NCBI GenBank assembly: GCA_963700865.1
Contig: CAVOZC010000001.1
Span: 682,001 to 746,000, forward strand
Origin: CAVOGJ01 sp963700865
GTDB lineage: Bacteria; Planctomycetota; Planctomycetia; Pirellulales; Pirellulaceae
Length of the DNA: 64,000 bases
Reading direction: 5' to 3'
Shown: one piece after another, positions 21,796-30,809 of the stretch
How positions within the stretch are numbered: position 1 is the first letter of the stretch
Layout of the letters: every line of letters starts with the position of its first letter
Notes under the pieces: generated by a model
Seen by the model: only the letters and a program-made list of their open reading frames with translations
Database searches by the model: none
What the model was told of the DNA's origin: nothing
Made by a program: the position numbers and the translations under genes

Positions 21796-24582
21796 CTACT
21801 TGAGCTCATCCAACCGCTGCTGCCATTGAGCCAGGTCTTTCGGTCTATGCCGGGCTTCGGCAAGCTTGATCAGTCGCTCGAGCGCTCGGCGAAGCAACAT
21901 CTTGCGCGTCAACGCTGGCATCGTGTTGGCGACTCGATTCAGGTCTCGGTAGCCGTTTTGCAGTAGATCAACCGATTCTTCGATTCTCCCCAGCCTTAAC
22001 AAAACCCCTCCGTACTGCGATTGGGCGTCGTATTTGCTCCAGCCTTCGTTTTCGACCACCATTGGTTTGCCCAGCATCTCTTCCAAAAGCTCTTTGGCAT
22101 CTTCGTCTCGATCCGCCAATTCGTAGGCGTAGGCCAGGTCCCTCATTGAGTTCAACGTTTGGGGATGCTCTTCCCCGAGTGTGGCCTTGCGAAGCTGTAG
22201 CGTTTGCTCGTACAGACGTATCGCTTCTTCAAGCTGACCTGCCAATTGGTACGTGTAGGCCAGCTCGTTCGAATAGTGCAGCGTATCGTGGTGCTTGTCG
22301 CCAAGTTTCCCTTTACTGAGCTCAAGCAATTCTTTTCTTAGCGCCAGTGCTTCGTCCGTGCGACCCATTTGCCCGGACACAGCGGCAACGTTATCCATGT
22401 AAAAAAGCGTATCGGGATGATCGGCGCCCAGTTTGGCTTTACCCATCCGAAACGCTTGTTCGTAGAGTGGCAGCGCCATGTCCAATCGCCCTTGGTTTTG
22501 ATACGCGACGCCCACACCGTTCATGACAATCAGCGTGTTAGGGTGGTCATCGCCGAATTTGACTCTACAACGCTGCAGTGTTTGCTCCTTGAGCGGCAGT
22601 GCCTCGTCCAGCCGACCTGCCGACTCATAGGCAGTTGCCAGGTTGTTCATCGCACCCAGTGTGAGCGGATGATCTTGGCCGAGATCGGCTTTGCAAACCT
22701 GCAGCACTTGTTCGTAGAGTTGCAGCGACTCTTGTACCCGGCCTCCGAGCTGATAGGCACGGGCCAGATTGTTCATTGCGGTAAGCGTTTGGGGGTGGTC
22801 CTCACCAAGATTGGTTTTGCTCAACCGCAGCGTTTGTTCCTTTAGCGCCAAAGCCTCATTCAACTGACCCACTGACTCGTAGGCCCGGGCCAGATTGTTG
22901 ATGGCGATAAGCGTTTCAGGGTGGTTGTCGCCGAGTTGAGCCCTTCTTAGTCGCAGCGATCGTTCGTAGAGCGGCAACGCCTTGTCCAACTGACCCGTCG
23001 ATTCGTACGCGGAGGCCAGGTCATTCATGGCGACAAGCGTGCTGGGATGTTCGTTGCCGAGTTGCGTTTTGCTCAGCCGGAGTGACTCTTCGGCCGCGGA
23101 AATGGCGGAATCGAATTCACCCAGCGACAAAAAACAAGTGGACAGTTTCTGCAACAGGACGATGCGGCCTTGGTCATCCAAAGCGGAGTTCTCGAGGCTC
23201 TCCAGGGACTTTAGCAATACATCCTTCGCGGTCATCGTGGCGTCGGAACCGGAGGTCGGATCGACCGCTTGAAACGCATCGGTGACGACCTTCAAGACAT
23301 CCTCCGACCGTTTGGCCGAGAGAATGGCTTCCGCGCGTGATGCTTCGGCTTCCTGTGCGGCTCGGTTCGCCCGCACGGCAAACATGGTCGTGGCGGCGAT
23401 GCCCGCCGTAAGCAGGACCATGAAAAGCCCCACCGTCCCCACCAACACGCGATGCTTGCGGATGAATTTGCGAAGGCGGTACCCGGTCGTCGGGGGACGC
23501 GCCTCGACCGCGTCGCCGGCCAGATAACGGTTGATGTCTTCAGCAAAATCGTGGGGAGTCGCGTAGCGACGCGTGCGGTCTTTCTCCAGCGACTTCATGA
23601 TGATCCAATCGAGATCGCCGCGGAGGATCTGTTGCAATTTTGAGGGCGGCATGTTCCGCTGCTCGCTGATCGAACTCAGCTTCTCCGTGGAAGAACTTAA
23701 TCGCTGGCTGGGACGTGGCGGGTCTTTTTCGCGGACAAGCTCCAGCAATTCAAGCACCGCGTGCTGGTGGACGGTTTCATCATCGAGCGGCGTGCTACCC
23801 GCCATTAACTCGTACAGCATCACTCCCAGCGAATAGATATCGGTCCGTGTGTCGATGTCGATGGCATCGGTCCGCGCCTGCTCGGGACTCATGTATTGCA
23901 CCGTACCCACGATCTGTCCGAACTCGGTGTAGATTGTTTTGTCCGTCAGTTTGGTCTGGTGCTGCAACGCCTTGGCCAGACCAAAGTCGATCACCTTGGC
24001 CACCGCCTGGCCCTCGTGGACGTGCACCAGCACATTGGATGGCTTCAGGTCGCGATGAATAATCCCCTTTTGATGCGCATGCTGGATCGCATCGCAGACC
24101 GGCAGAAACAACTTCAGTCGCTCCTCCGGAGTGAGTCGATGGCGATCACAATACTTCGTGATCGGATCCCCCTGGACCAACTCCATCACAAAGTAGGGCG
24201 TGCCGCCATCCGCGGTACCCGCATCGAGGACCTTGGCGATATTCGGATGGTCCATCATCGACAGCGCCTGCCGCTCGGCCTCGAAGCGGCCGATGATCTG
24301 CTTATCGGCCCGGCCAGACTTAATCAGCTTGACCGCCACTCGCCGACGCACGGGTCGTTCTTGTTCGGCCAGCCACACCGCGCCCATCCCGCCCACGCCG
24401 ATTTCCTGGAGCAATTTGTAGGGACCCAGCTGACGAGCCGACTCGGCCAACAAGGCGTCGAAGGCGTTTTCCGTTCCGGCGGTGGAATCGTGGGTCTTCG
24501 CCGTCGCGTCGGGCGATGGCGCTTCGGCATCGTACCGTGGGTCGTCCGGGCGCGGATCGTGGCTTGGGGGTTCGGTGGTCAT
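21796..24582 (-). CDS. Serine/threonine protein kinase with TPR array
   Basis: The start is placed at 24582 (MTTEPPSHDP) because sequence upstream of it is low-quality and overlaps a repeat; no clear ribosome site is seen. In the 928-residue product the Hanks-type kinase lies at about residues 54-330: GVGGMG loop at 62-67, Lys85, HRDLKPSN at 176-183, DFG at 199-201 and SPEQ in place of APE. One membrane helix follows (about 347-370, VGTVGLFMVLLTAGIAATT). The rest holds about ten kinesin-light-chain-like TPR units of the form GxxHPxTLxxMNNLAxAYxxxG. The kinase is therefore cytoplasmic and the TPR array is on the far side of the membrane. It probably senses an envelope signal and acts on the convergent sigma factor; the pairing is inferred from position and family precedent. 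Confidence 0.9.
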   Translation of the reverse strand: MTTEPPSHDPRPDDPRYDAEAPSPDATAKTHDSTAGTENAFDALLAESARQLGPYKLLQEIGVGGMGAVWLAEQERPVRRRVAVKLIKSGRADKQIIGRFEAERQALSMMDHPNIAKVLDAGTADGGTPYFVMELVQGDPITKYCDRHRLTPEERLKLFLPVCDAIQHAHQKGIIHRDLKPSNVLVHVHEGQAVAKVIDFGLAKALQHQTKLTDKTIYTEFGQIVGTVQYMSPEQARTDAIDIDTRTDIYSLGVMLYELMAGSTPLDDETVHQHAVLELLELVREKDPPRPSQRLSSSTEKLSSISEQRNMPPSKLQQILRGDLDWIIMKSLEKDRTRRYATPHDFAEDINRYLAGDAVEARPPTTGYRLRKFIRKHRVLVGTVGLFMVLLTAGIAATTMFAVRANRAAQEAEASRAEAILSAKRSEDVLKVVTDAFQAVDPTSGSDATMTAKDVLLKSLESLENSALDDQGRIVLLQKLSTCFLSLGEFDSAISAAEESLRLSKTQLGNEHPSTLVAMNDLASAYESTGQLDKALPLYERSLRLRRAQLGDNHPETLIAINNLARAYESVGQLNEALALKEQTLRLSKTNLGEDHPQTLTAMNNLARAYQLGGRVQESLQLYEQVLQVCKADLGQDHPLTLGAMNNLATAYESAGRLDEALPLKEQTLQRCRVKFGDDHPNTLIVMNGVGVAYQNQGRLDMALPLYEQAFRMGKAKLGADHPDTLFYMDNVAAVSGQMGRTDEALALRKELLELSKGKLGDKHHDTLHYSNELAYTYQLAGQLEEAIRLYEQTLQLRKATLGEEHPQTLNSMRDLAYAYELADRDEDAKELLEEMLGKPMVVENEGWSKYDAQSQYGGVLLRLGRIEESVDLLQNGYRDLNRVANTMPALTRKMLLRRALERLIKLAEARHRPKDLAQWQQRLDELK

Positions 24583-24750
24583 GAGTTCTAATATACCTGC
24601 GACATCGCGCCCATGCGCTGGCATGCAATGCAACCGCCTCTGGACTTCGGGGCCGCGTGGGTGGCTTAGGCGTCCTCGGCTGCTTGGACGACGACTTTCT
24701 TGACCCTTGGTCGGGAGCAGCGCGAAACCGCATACGGACTCACCGGCCAA

Positions 24751-24797
24751 GGATCGCGGAGCGATCCACAACATTGTCGCTGACCGCTCCACAGTCA
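24751..24797 (+). repeat. Double-palindrome repeat, copy 1
   Basis: GGATCGC-GGA-GCGATCC (24751-24767, perfect 7-bp arms) is followed after 13 bases by TGACCGC-TCC-ACAGTCA (24781-24797, second palindrome decayed). Related copies lie at 25721 and 27742. Confidence 0.8.
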
Positions 24798-24876
24798 CCA
24801 TGATATATTCTTACCGGGCTCCCGGCAGCACAACCGCGGGTTGCCTACGATCACTGTGACACAATAGGATCCCTCG

Positions 24877-25677
24877 ATGCAACTGCCACATAAACTTGTG
24901 CTCGTCACCGGTGCCTCGAGCGGAATTGGCGCGTCGACGGCACAGGCATTTGCCCTCCGCCAAGCCCACGTCTTGCTGCTAGCGCGACGTCGAGAACAAC
25001 TGGAACAAGTCGCCGGTAACATTCGTCAGGCGGGAGGGCAAGCGTCCGTATTCGACGTCGATCTGGCTGACACCGAAGCCACCCTTCACTTGTGTGCCCA
25101 CATCCAACAGTCGATGGGAACCCCGGATGTGATCGTCAATAACGCGGGCTCGGGCAGGTGGCGATTCTTGGAAGAAACCGAACCGAGTGCAGCCCAACAA
25201 ATGATGGCTCTTCCCTATTTCGCGGCCTATACAGTGACCTATGCCTTCATGACGCACATGCTGGCTCGCCGCCGCGGACACATTGTGAACGTCACATCAC
25301 CGGCTGCCTTTACGCCTTGGCCAGGTGCGACCGCCTACACGGTGGCTCGCTGGGCCATGCGAGGTTTTTCGGAGGCACTGCGAGTTGACCTGCGAGGAAC
25401 TGGCGTCCGCTGCAGTCTGGTGACCTTTGGCGAGGTAACTTCTGAGTACTTTGAGAATAATCCCGACAGTCATGAGCGATTACCCCGCATCGCGCGGCTG
25501 TATCCAAAACTGACGCCCAAAGAGTGCGGTCGGACGATCGTTCGGGTGGTGGAGCGGGACTGGCAAGACGTGGCTCGACCACGCGTCCTCGCCCTGCATT
25601 TATGGCTCGCCCGCTTCGCACCCGGAATGTTTCGGTGGTCGATCAGCCAAACGGGATGGCAGCGGACTGGGACATAG
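24877..25677 (+). CDS. Short-chain dehydrogenase/reductase with Arg at the catalytic Lys position
   Basis: A 266-residue classical-length SDR. Nucleotide-binding TGASSGIG occupies residues 11-18, NNAG 88-91, the catalytic Ser is at 141 (VTSPAAF) and the catalytic Tyr at 154. The usual YxxxK motif reads Y-T-V-A-R, with Arg158 in the Lys place. AGGA lies about 7 bases before ATG 24877. It is a single gene between two repeat elements and has no functional neighbour that points to a substrate. An oxidoreductase of unknown specificity. Confidence 0.85.
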   Translation: MQLPHKLVLVTGASSGIGASTAQAFALRQAHVLLLARRREQLEQVAGNIRQAGGQASVFDVDLADTEATLHLCAHIQQSMGTPDVIVNNAGSGRWRFLEETEPSAAQQMMALPYFAAYTVTYAFMTHMLARRRGHIVNVTSPAAFTPWPGATAYTVARWAMRGFSEALRVDLRGTGVRCSLVTFGEVTSEYFENNPDSHERLPRIARLYPKLTPKECGRTIVRVVERDWQDVARPRVLALHLWLARFAPGMFRWSISQTGWQRTGT

Positions 25678-25720
25678 CAATGATGCCGATCGAGACGTGT
25701 TCGGCCACTGCACCCGACAC

Positions 25721-25768
25721 GGATCGCGGGGCGATCCACGACATTGTCGCTGTCCGCGGTCAGGATGC
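25721..25768 (+). repeat. Double-palindrome repeat, copy 2
   Basis: GGATCGC-GGG-GCGATCC (25721-25737) is followed by ACGACATTGTCGCTGTCCGC and GGTCA, a version of the second palindrome with a short deletion. It lies about 30 bases beyond the 3' end of the DUF1254 gene, inside the SDR-DUF1254 junction. Confidence 0.7.
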
Positions 25769-25797
25769 AGCCGTTTCGCACGCCAACGGGTGGCTCG

Positions 25798-27546
25798 TCA
25801 GCCACGGGCCCGGCGGGGTCTCCGCGGTTCCCGCTCGCCACGCGTGCTTGCCCGAGCCCGCGGGGCACGAGATCGACGTCGTCGAGACCGACGCCCCACA
25901 TCGCTCGACCCTGCGGCGTTGCTTCCAGCCCCTGTTCGTGGGACCGGCGCGGATCGAGTCAGCAAGTACGTCGGTACGGCCGCCACCAGATCTGGAAGCG
26001 TTGGCAAGCTGCCTCGCACAAGCGGTGGGGGTCGCCATGACTTTGCGAACATCGCCGAGTCCGGAAGGTAGCACCGCAACATCACGCTAAAAGGCTCGGC
26101 AGGGACCGGCAGCCAATTCGACTCGTAGAGGGGACCTGGCGATTCGTGTTGCAAGTAGAGTTTCAACGAGCCATCCCGCTCATAGCGGAGCGACTCATTT
26201 TTCGTGCCCAACGAATAACGTTGCAGCTCATTCGGCGCAAAAAAATGGAACTGGTCATAGACGGTCAACGACCAGAAGCCAGCCACGGGGGGCAATTCGC
26301 CAGCCGCAAAACGAATGGTGTAATTGTGCGCTCCGTCGAGTTGTCGACCGGCGGCGTCATCATCCGCAGTCAGATATATGGCTTCCTCGGGCAAATGCAC
26401 CAGCATGTACGCTTTAGCAACAGCAGTGCGACTGACATAGTCTCTCCCAAAGCGGGCTCCATTGAGCACGCCGGTCCAGCCACTTCCGAAATCGTGTCCC
26501 ACGTTACGAAATTCAAACATCTGCTGTACGACCGATTCGTCCGCCGCAATCGCGGACTGCCGCAGAACCGACATGATGGCGGGGTCTTGCCGTCCCAGCT
26601 CGATCAACGTTCGCGCCTGGGAATAGAGGCCCTCTTCCCCTTCCAGCGGTGGGACTTCGTCCAGCACGACGGGCAATTGTTTCCAAAAGTGTTCCGGCTG
26701 GACCCAACGAAACTCGTCCTGTCCGCGCGGCGACGGCAGCGAGGGAACCGTTCGCCAGTCGATGGTTTTCATGTCGCCTGTGAATTCGCCGACCGGGTAC
26801 GCCATGATCTCGTTGAGTAACGGTTGAATGGCTGCGTGGTCCTCGGGCGAATCGTCCAGAAAAACTCGCGGCAAAATGATTGCGTATCGCGTCGGGGACT
26901 GATAGACGTGCAGGATCCCATCTGGCACGTCCCCCTCCCAACCGGGACCAACGATGAGATAGTGGCCCGCGGCTGACATCAAGCGCTTCCCGGGCGAACC
27001 AAAGACATCGCTGCGTTGATCGAGCAACTGGATCGACCAATAGCGAGTCCCAAAGTCAGGCACTTGAAATACCACAGGACTCAATCCCAGGTCGCAAAAG
27101 CCAATGCCATACGCGACATCCTGATTTGGGCATACAATGAAGCGTTGTTCGGCGCCGATGTAATCCGTCTGCATCCTTAAACGATTGACCGGTGAACGAA
27201 AGCTCCGACCACGACTGCCCCTGCCGAGCCATTCGGCCAAAGAAGCGCCCAGCGGTTGCTGACCCAGACTCGCCAGGGTCTCGGCACTGACAAAAGCCGC
27301 CCGACGGTTGTGTAGATTGACCATCGGGTAAGCCCAGACGTAGAGCGACTTCGCCGTTTGAACCAGTTCGTCCTCGCTGGCGTCCTCCGGCCCGTATGTT
27401 GGCAACACGGCTGGCTGCGCCAACAAGGGAGACGCTGAGCATGCGGAAAGCATTCCCAGTAAGAGGAACACCCATCGCCAATGAGCTTGGGAAGCGGCGC
27501 TTGGAGGTTCGAGACAACGCATGAGCGTGGGACGCTCCTTCAGCAT
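25798..27546 (-). CDS. DUF1254/DUF1214 exported protein
   Basis: The start at 27546 or 27522 gives a signal sequence (WRWVFLLLGMLSACSASPLLA). The DUF1254 part covers roughly residues 50-190 (SLYVWAYPMVNLHNRRAAF, QDVAYGIGFCDL), and the DUF1214 part covers residues 380-520 (DGAHNYTIRFAAGELPPV, FWSLTVYDQFHFF). Members usually end soon after a W-x-PPP motif; here SWRPPPLVR is followed by about 65 extra residues rich in Arg and Ser. That suggests a lost stop or a frame change near 25990. The family has no established biochemical role. Transcription is convergent with the upstream SDR. Confidence 0.8.
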   Translation of the reverse strand: MLKERPTLMRCLEPPSAASQAHWRWVFLLLGMLSACSASPLLAQPAVLPTYGPEDASEDELVQTAKSLYVWAYPMVNLHNRRAAFVSAETLASLGQQPLGASLAEWLGRGSRGRSFRSPVNRLRMQTDYIGAEQRFIVCPNQDVAYGIGFCDLGLSPVVFQVPDFGTRYWSIQLLDQRSDVFGSPGKRLMSAAGHYLIVGPGWEGDVPDGILHVYQSPTRYAIILPRVFLDDSPEDHAAIQPLLNEIMAYPVGEFTGDMKTIDWRTVPSLPSPRGQDEFRWVQPEHFWKQLPVVLDEVPPLEGEEGLYSQARTLIELGRQDPAIMSVLRQSAIAADESVVQQMFEFRNVGHDFGSGWTGVLNGARFGRDYVSRTAVAKAYMLVHLPEEAIYLTADDDAAGRQLDGAHNYTIRFAAGELPPVAGFWSLTVYDQFHFFAPNELQRYSLGTKNESLRYERDGSLKLYLQHESPGPLYESNWLPVPAEPFSVMLRCYLPDSAMFAKSWRPPPLVRGSLPTLPDLVAAVPTYLLTRSAPVPRTGAGSNAAGSSDVGRRSRRRRSRAPRARASTRGEREPRRPRRARG

Positions 27547-28058
27547 TTCCAGGGTCACAGATTCCATCCACGTCACGAACCGCCGCTTTCACGACATGCG
27601 AGACAAGTCCCCTACCGGACGCGCCCAACAACGGTCCCTTGCCCGGACGGAAACGAGCAGCCGCAACTTGCATTTTACCACAAATGGTGCCAAGAGCACA
27701 AAGTCAACGGAATTGCCTGTTTCCGTGGGGAAGATAGTCGCTGACCGCTCCGCGGTCAGAACGCATCGTGCGCGCATGCAACGACGAGGTCACGGCAGAA
27801 CCGCTATCGGCGGGATACGGATCGCGGAGCGATCCTCAACACAACGCATGCGATGCCGCGCAACCCGCCGGACCATGGCACCTTGGAAAGGGCCACAGCG
27901 GCGAAGCAGCGCCGCACTCCGCAACAAAAGACACCGGCGACCGCTTCGGGTACAATCCGGCTCAGGCGGCTGATTATGCGTTACGGGCTACCCCAGCCGC
28001 AATTCGCGAAGCGCGCTACAATCCCGATCCCACGCGTCCGTTCCATCAAGTGATTCGC
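27547..28058. other. Intergenic with inverted double-palindrome repeat
   Basis: The region lies between the divergent DUF1254 gene and the L-fuconate dehydratase gene. It holds TGACCGC-TCC-GCGGTCA at 27742-27758 and GGATCGC-GGA-GCGATCC at 27819-27835. Both are perfect palindromes, in reversed order relative to the copy at 24751. The reading frame of the downstream gene stays open back to 27768, but that stretch is repeat sequence and probably not translated. Confidence 0.6.
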
Positions 28059-29381
28059 ATGCTTTCCCACGTTGTCATCCAGGATGTCGAAGTCCGCGAC
28101 ATTCGTTTTCCGACCTCTCATGATCTCGACGGTTCGGACGCGATGCATCGCGATCCGGATTATTCAGCGGCCTATGTCACGCTACTTACCAATCAACCGG
28201 GATTGCTCGGCCATGGTCTGACATTCACCGTTGGCCGTGGTAATGAAATCTGTGTGGCGATGGCCAAGTCCCTGGCCTATTTGATCCGGGGCCAATCGCT
28301 CGAATCGATCGCCGCCGACATGGCCGGATTCTGGAGATCGTTGACGAGTGAGTCCCAATTGCGCTGGCTGGGACCCGAAAAGGGTGTCATCCATCTGGCG
28401 ACCGCCGCCCTGGTGAACTCAGTCTGGGACCTGTACGCCAAGGCCGTCGACAAACCTCTCTGGAAGTTGCTCGTTGACCTGACGCCCGAAGAATTCGCGG
28501 CTTGTATCGACTTTCGTTATCTGACCGATGTCCTGACGCCGGAGGAGGCACTCGACATCCTGCGCACAAACCAGCCGACGGTGGGCGAGCGGGAAGCCCA
28601 CATGTACGAGCGCGGCTTTCCCGCCTATACGACGTCCGCGGGCTGGCTGGGCTATTCGGATGAAAAGATTCGGCAACTTTGTCGAGCCGGCTTGGCTAAC
28701 GGCTGGAACCATTTCAAGATCAAGGTCGGCAATGATATCGAAGATGATTGTCGACGAGCCGCGATCATACGCGAGGAGATCGGGCCTCAGCGTTACCTGA
28801 TGATGGATGCCAACCAGCGGTGGGACGTAGGACAGGCTATCGATCACATGCGCCGGCTGGCCGCCTTCGATCCGTGGTGGATCGAAGAGCCGACATCGCC
28901 GGACGACGTATTGGGACACGCGGCGATCGCCAAGGCGATCGCGCCCGTCTCGGTGGCAACGGGCGAGATGTGCCAGAATCGAGTCATGTTTAAACAGTTC
29001 ATGCAGGCAGGCGGACTGCAGATTTGCCAGATCGACAGCTGCCGTCTTGGAGGCGTCAACGAAATTCTGGCGGTCCTGCTGATGGCGAAGAAATTTGATA
29101 TTCCGGTCTGCCCCCACGCAGGTGGCGTGGGACTGTGTGAATATGTAAATCACTTGATCATGGTCGATTACATACGCATTGCGGCAAGTCTGGAAAATCG
29201 GATTGCCGAATACGTCGATCATTTGCACGAACATTTTGTACATCCGGTAGTGATTCGTGATGCGGCCTATCTGCCGCCCACCGCGGCCGGCTACAGCATT
29301 ACCATGAAGGAGACTTCACTGGACAAGTTTGAATTTCCACAGGGACCCGTCTGGAAAAAAGAGAGGGAGGTGGCCCGATGA
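28059..29381 (+). CDS. L-fuconate dehydratase
   Basis: The enzyme dehydrates L-fuconate to 2-keto-3-deoxy-L-fuconate in non-phosphorylative L-fucose breakdown. ATG 28059 is chosen because the product then begins like the family (IQDVEVRDIRFPTSHDLDG, SDAMHRDPDYSAAY). The 440 residues match the usual length. Enolase-superfamily residues are all visible: KIK at 220-222, Asp250 (MMDANQRWD), Glu276 (IEEPTSPDD), Glu303 (TGEMCQNR), Asp326 (QIDSCR) and His353 (CPHAGGVGLCE). The gene overlaps the next one by 4 bases (ATGA), so the two are translationally coupled. No transporter or fucose dehydrogenase is adjacent on this strand. Confidence 0.92.
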   Translation: MLSHVVIQDVEVRDIRFPTSHDLDGSDAMHRDPDYSAAYVTLLTNQPGLLGHGLTFTVGRGNEICVAMAKSLAYLIRGQSLESIAADMAGFWRSLTSESQLRWLGPEKGVIHLATAALVNSVWDLYAKAVDKPLWKLLVDLTPEEFAACIDFRYLTDVLTPEEALDILRTNQPTVGEREAHMYERGFPAYTTSAGWLGYSDEKIRQLCRAGLANGWNHFKIKVGNDIEDDCRRAAIIREEIGPQRYLMMDANQRWDVGQAIDHMRRLAAFDPWWIEEPTSPDDVLGHAAIAKAIAPVSVATGEMCQNRVMFKQFMQAGGLQICQIDSCRLGGVNEILAVLLMAKKFDIPVCPHAGGVGLCEYVNHLIMVDYIRIAASLENRIAEYVDHLHEHFVHPVVIRDAAYLPPTAAGYSITMKETSLDKFEFPQGPVWKKEREVAR

Positions 29382-30124
29382 GTGGGCGACTGTCGGGCAA
29401 GACCATGGTCATTACCGCGGCCGGCCAGGGGATTGGGCGAGCCTCCGCGATCGCGTGTGCCGCGGCAGGGGCGACGGTGGTGGCGACCGATATCAATGAA
29501 GCGACACTGCAGTCACTACGAAGCGAAAACGATCGCCTGCAGACGCGACGACTGGACGTTACGGATCGCGTTGCGATCCAGGAATTCGCTCAGGAACTGG
29601 GCCCGATCGATGTGCTTTTCAACTGCGCTGGCTACGTGCATCAAGGCACGATCCTGGACTGTTCACCCGCCGACTGGGAGCGCTCATTCGCCATCAACGT
29701 GACATCGATGTACGACATGATTCGCGCCTTTCTTCCTCGGATGTTACAGGCTGGAGGCGGCAGTATCATCAATATGTCCAGCGTCGCATCAAGCATCCTT
29801 GCGCCGCCGAACCGCTTCGTCTATTGCGCGACGAAAGCGGCAGTGATTGGCATGACGAAGAGCGTGGCTGCTGACTATGTGTCCCAAGGGATTCGCTGCA
29901 ATGCGATTTGCCCCGGAACGGTGCAAAGTCCCTCCCTGGAAGAGCGGCTACGGGCGGCCGGGGACTACGAGGCGGCACGGGCTGCATTCGTGGCACGGCA
30001 ACCACAAGGACGACTGGGCCAGCCCGAGGAAATTGCCGCCCTGGTCCTCTATCTCGCCTCGGACGAATCGGCCTACACCACCGGCACGACCCACGTGATC
30101 GACGGAGGCTGGTCCGCGTCTTAA
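29378..30124 (+). CDS. SDR, probable 2-keto-3-deoxy-L-fuconate dehydrogenase
   Basis: 248 residues. The NAD-binding motif AAGQGIG is at 14-20, NCAG at 82-85, Ser134 or Ser135, Tyr149 and Lys153 (YCATK). The C-terminal part, CPGTVQSPSLEERL then LASDESAYTTGTTHVIDGGW, closely follows the DHRS6/BDH2 subfamily and bacterial 2-keto-3-deoxy-L-fuconate dehydrogenases. The 4-base overlap with L-fuconate dehydratase makes this assignment strong: the two enzymes act in sequence. A 3-hydroxybutyrate-type activity cannot be excluded from sequence alone. The stop overlaps the convergent HD gene by 4 bases. Confidence 0.88.
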   Translation: MSGRLSGKTMVITAAGQGIGRASAIACAAAGATVVATDINEATLQSLRSENDRLQTRRLDVTDRVAIQEFAQELGPIDVLFNCAGYVHQGTILDCSPADWERSFAINVTSMYDMIRAFLPRMLQAGGGSIINMSSVASSILAPPNRFVYCATKAAVIGMTKSVAADYVSQGIRCNAICPGTVQSPSLEERLRAAGDYEAARAAFVARQPQGRLGQPEEIAALVLYLASDESAYTTGTTHVIDGGWSAS

Positions 30125-30678
30125 TCGAGTCCCAAGTCACTGGCCACTTCTTGGAGCGCGTTGATACAGAAATCGATGTGTTCATCCAAATCGACGCCGA
30201 ATGCCTCGGCACCGCGGAGGAGATCATCGCGCGGCACGGCGGCGGCGAAACTGGCTTGCTTCATCTTTTTTCGCACGCTCTTGGCCGACAGTCCGTCCAG
30301 TCGCGTAGGACGCACGAGGGCGCAAGCCACCAGGAACCCGCACCACTCGTCACAAGCGTAAAGGGCCAGATCGAGTCGCGAAGTGCGGGGATAATCGTCT
30401 TGCAAGTAGTCGGCGTGGGAGAGGATGGCGTACACGACCCTATCGTCATAACCGCGTTTCCGCAGGATTTCCGCTCCTCGCAAGGGATGATCGGGCGGTT
30501 GGGGCCACTGCTCATAATCAAAATCGTGCAGCAGGCCCACGGTCCCCCATAATTCGGGGTCCTCGTCGAATTTGACGGCATACGCCCGCATCGCGGCTTC
30601 GACGGCCAGCATATGGCGCCGCAGACCCTCGTTCTTAACGTATTGCCGCAACAACTGCAGATTTTCTTCGCGCGACAT
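30121..30678 (-). CDS. HD-domain hydrolase
   Basis: Start 30678 (MSREENLQLLRQYVKNEGLR) is preceded by GGGAGG, so the longer ORF is not used. The product is 185 residues with HD-domain ligands: His22 (RHMLAVEAAM), His51-Asp52 (GLLHDFDY), then HPLRGAEIL and SHADYLQDDYP. Such single-domain HD proteins are metal-dependent phosphohydrolases, often on nucleotides. It converges with the fuconate pair and shares 4 bases with it, but no functional tie is evident. Confidence 0.85.
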   Translation of the reverse strand: MSREENLQLLRQYVKNEGLRRHMLAVEAAMRAYAVKFDEDPELWGTVGLLHDFDYEQWPQPPDHPLRGAEILRKRGYDDRVVYAILSHADYLQDDYPRTSRLDLALYACDEWCGFLVACALVRPTRLDGLSAKSVRKKMKQASFAAAVPRDDLLRGAEAFGVDLDEHIDFCINALQEVASDLGLD

Positions 30679-30809
30679 TCCCGTCCTCCCAGAGGTGATT
30701 TCCACCTGGGCCATATTGTAGCCCACGCCTCCCGGATCCGGAGGGTGCGGATGATCGAGACTGGCGTGGAGGCAACACCCATGGACCATCGCGCCCATGC
30801 ACCGGGGCT

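Noticed and set aside
24583..24801. 73-residue N-terminal extension of the kinase
   Set aside because: It runs into a palindromic repeat and does not resemble kinase N-termini.
27768..28058. N-terminal extension of L-fuconate dehydratase
   Set aside because: The extension crosses a palindromic repeat and has no family similarity; ATG 28059 matches the family start.
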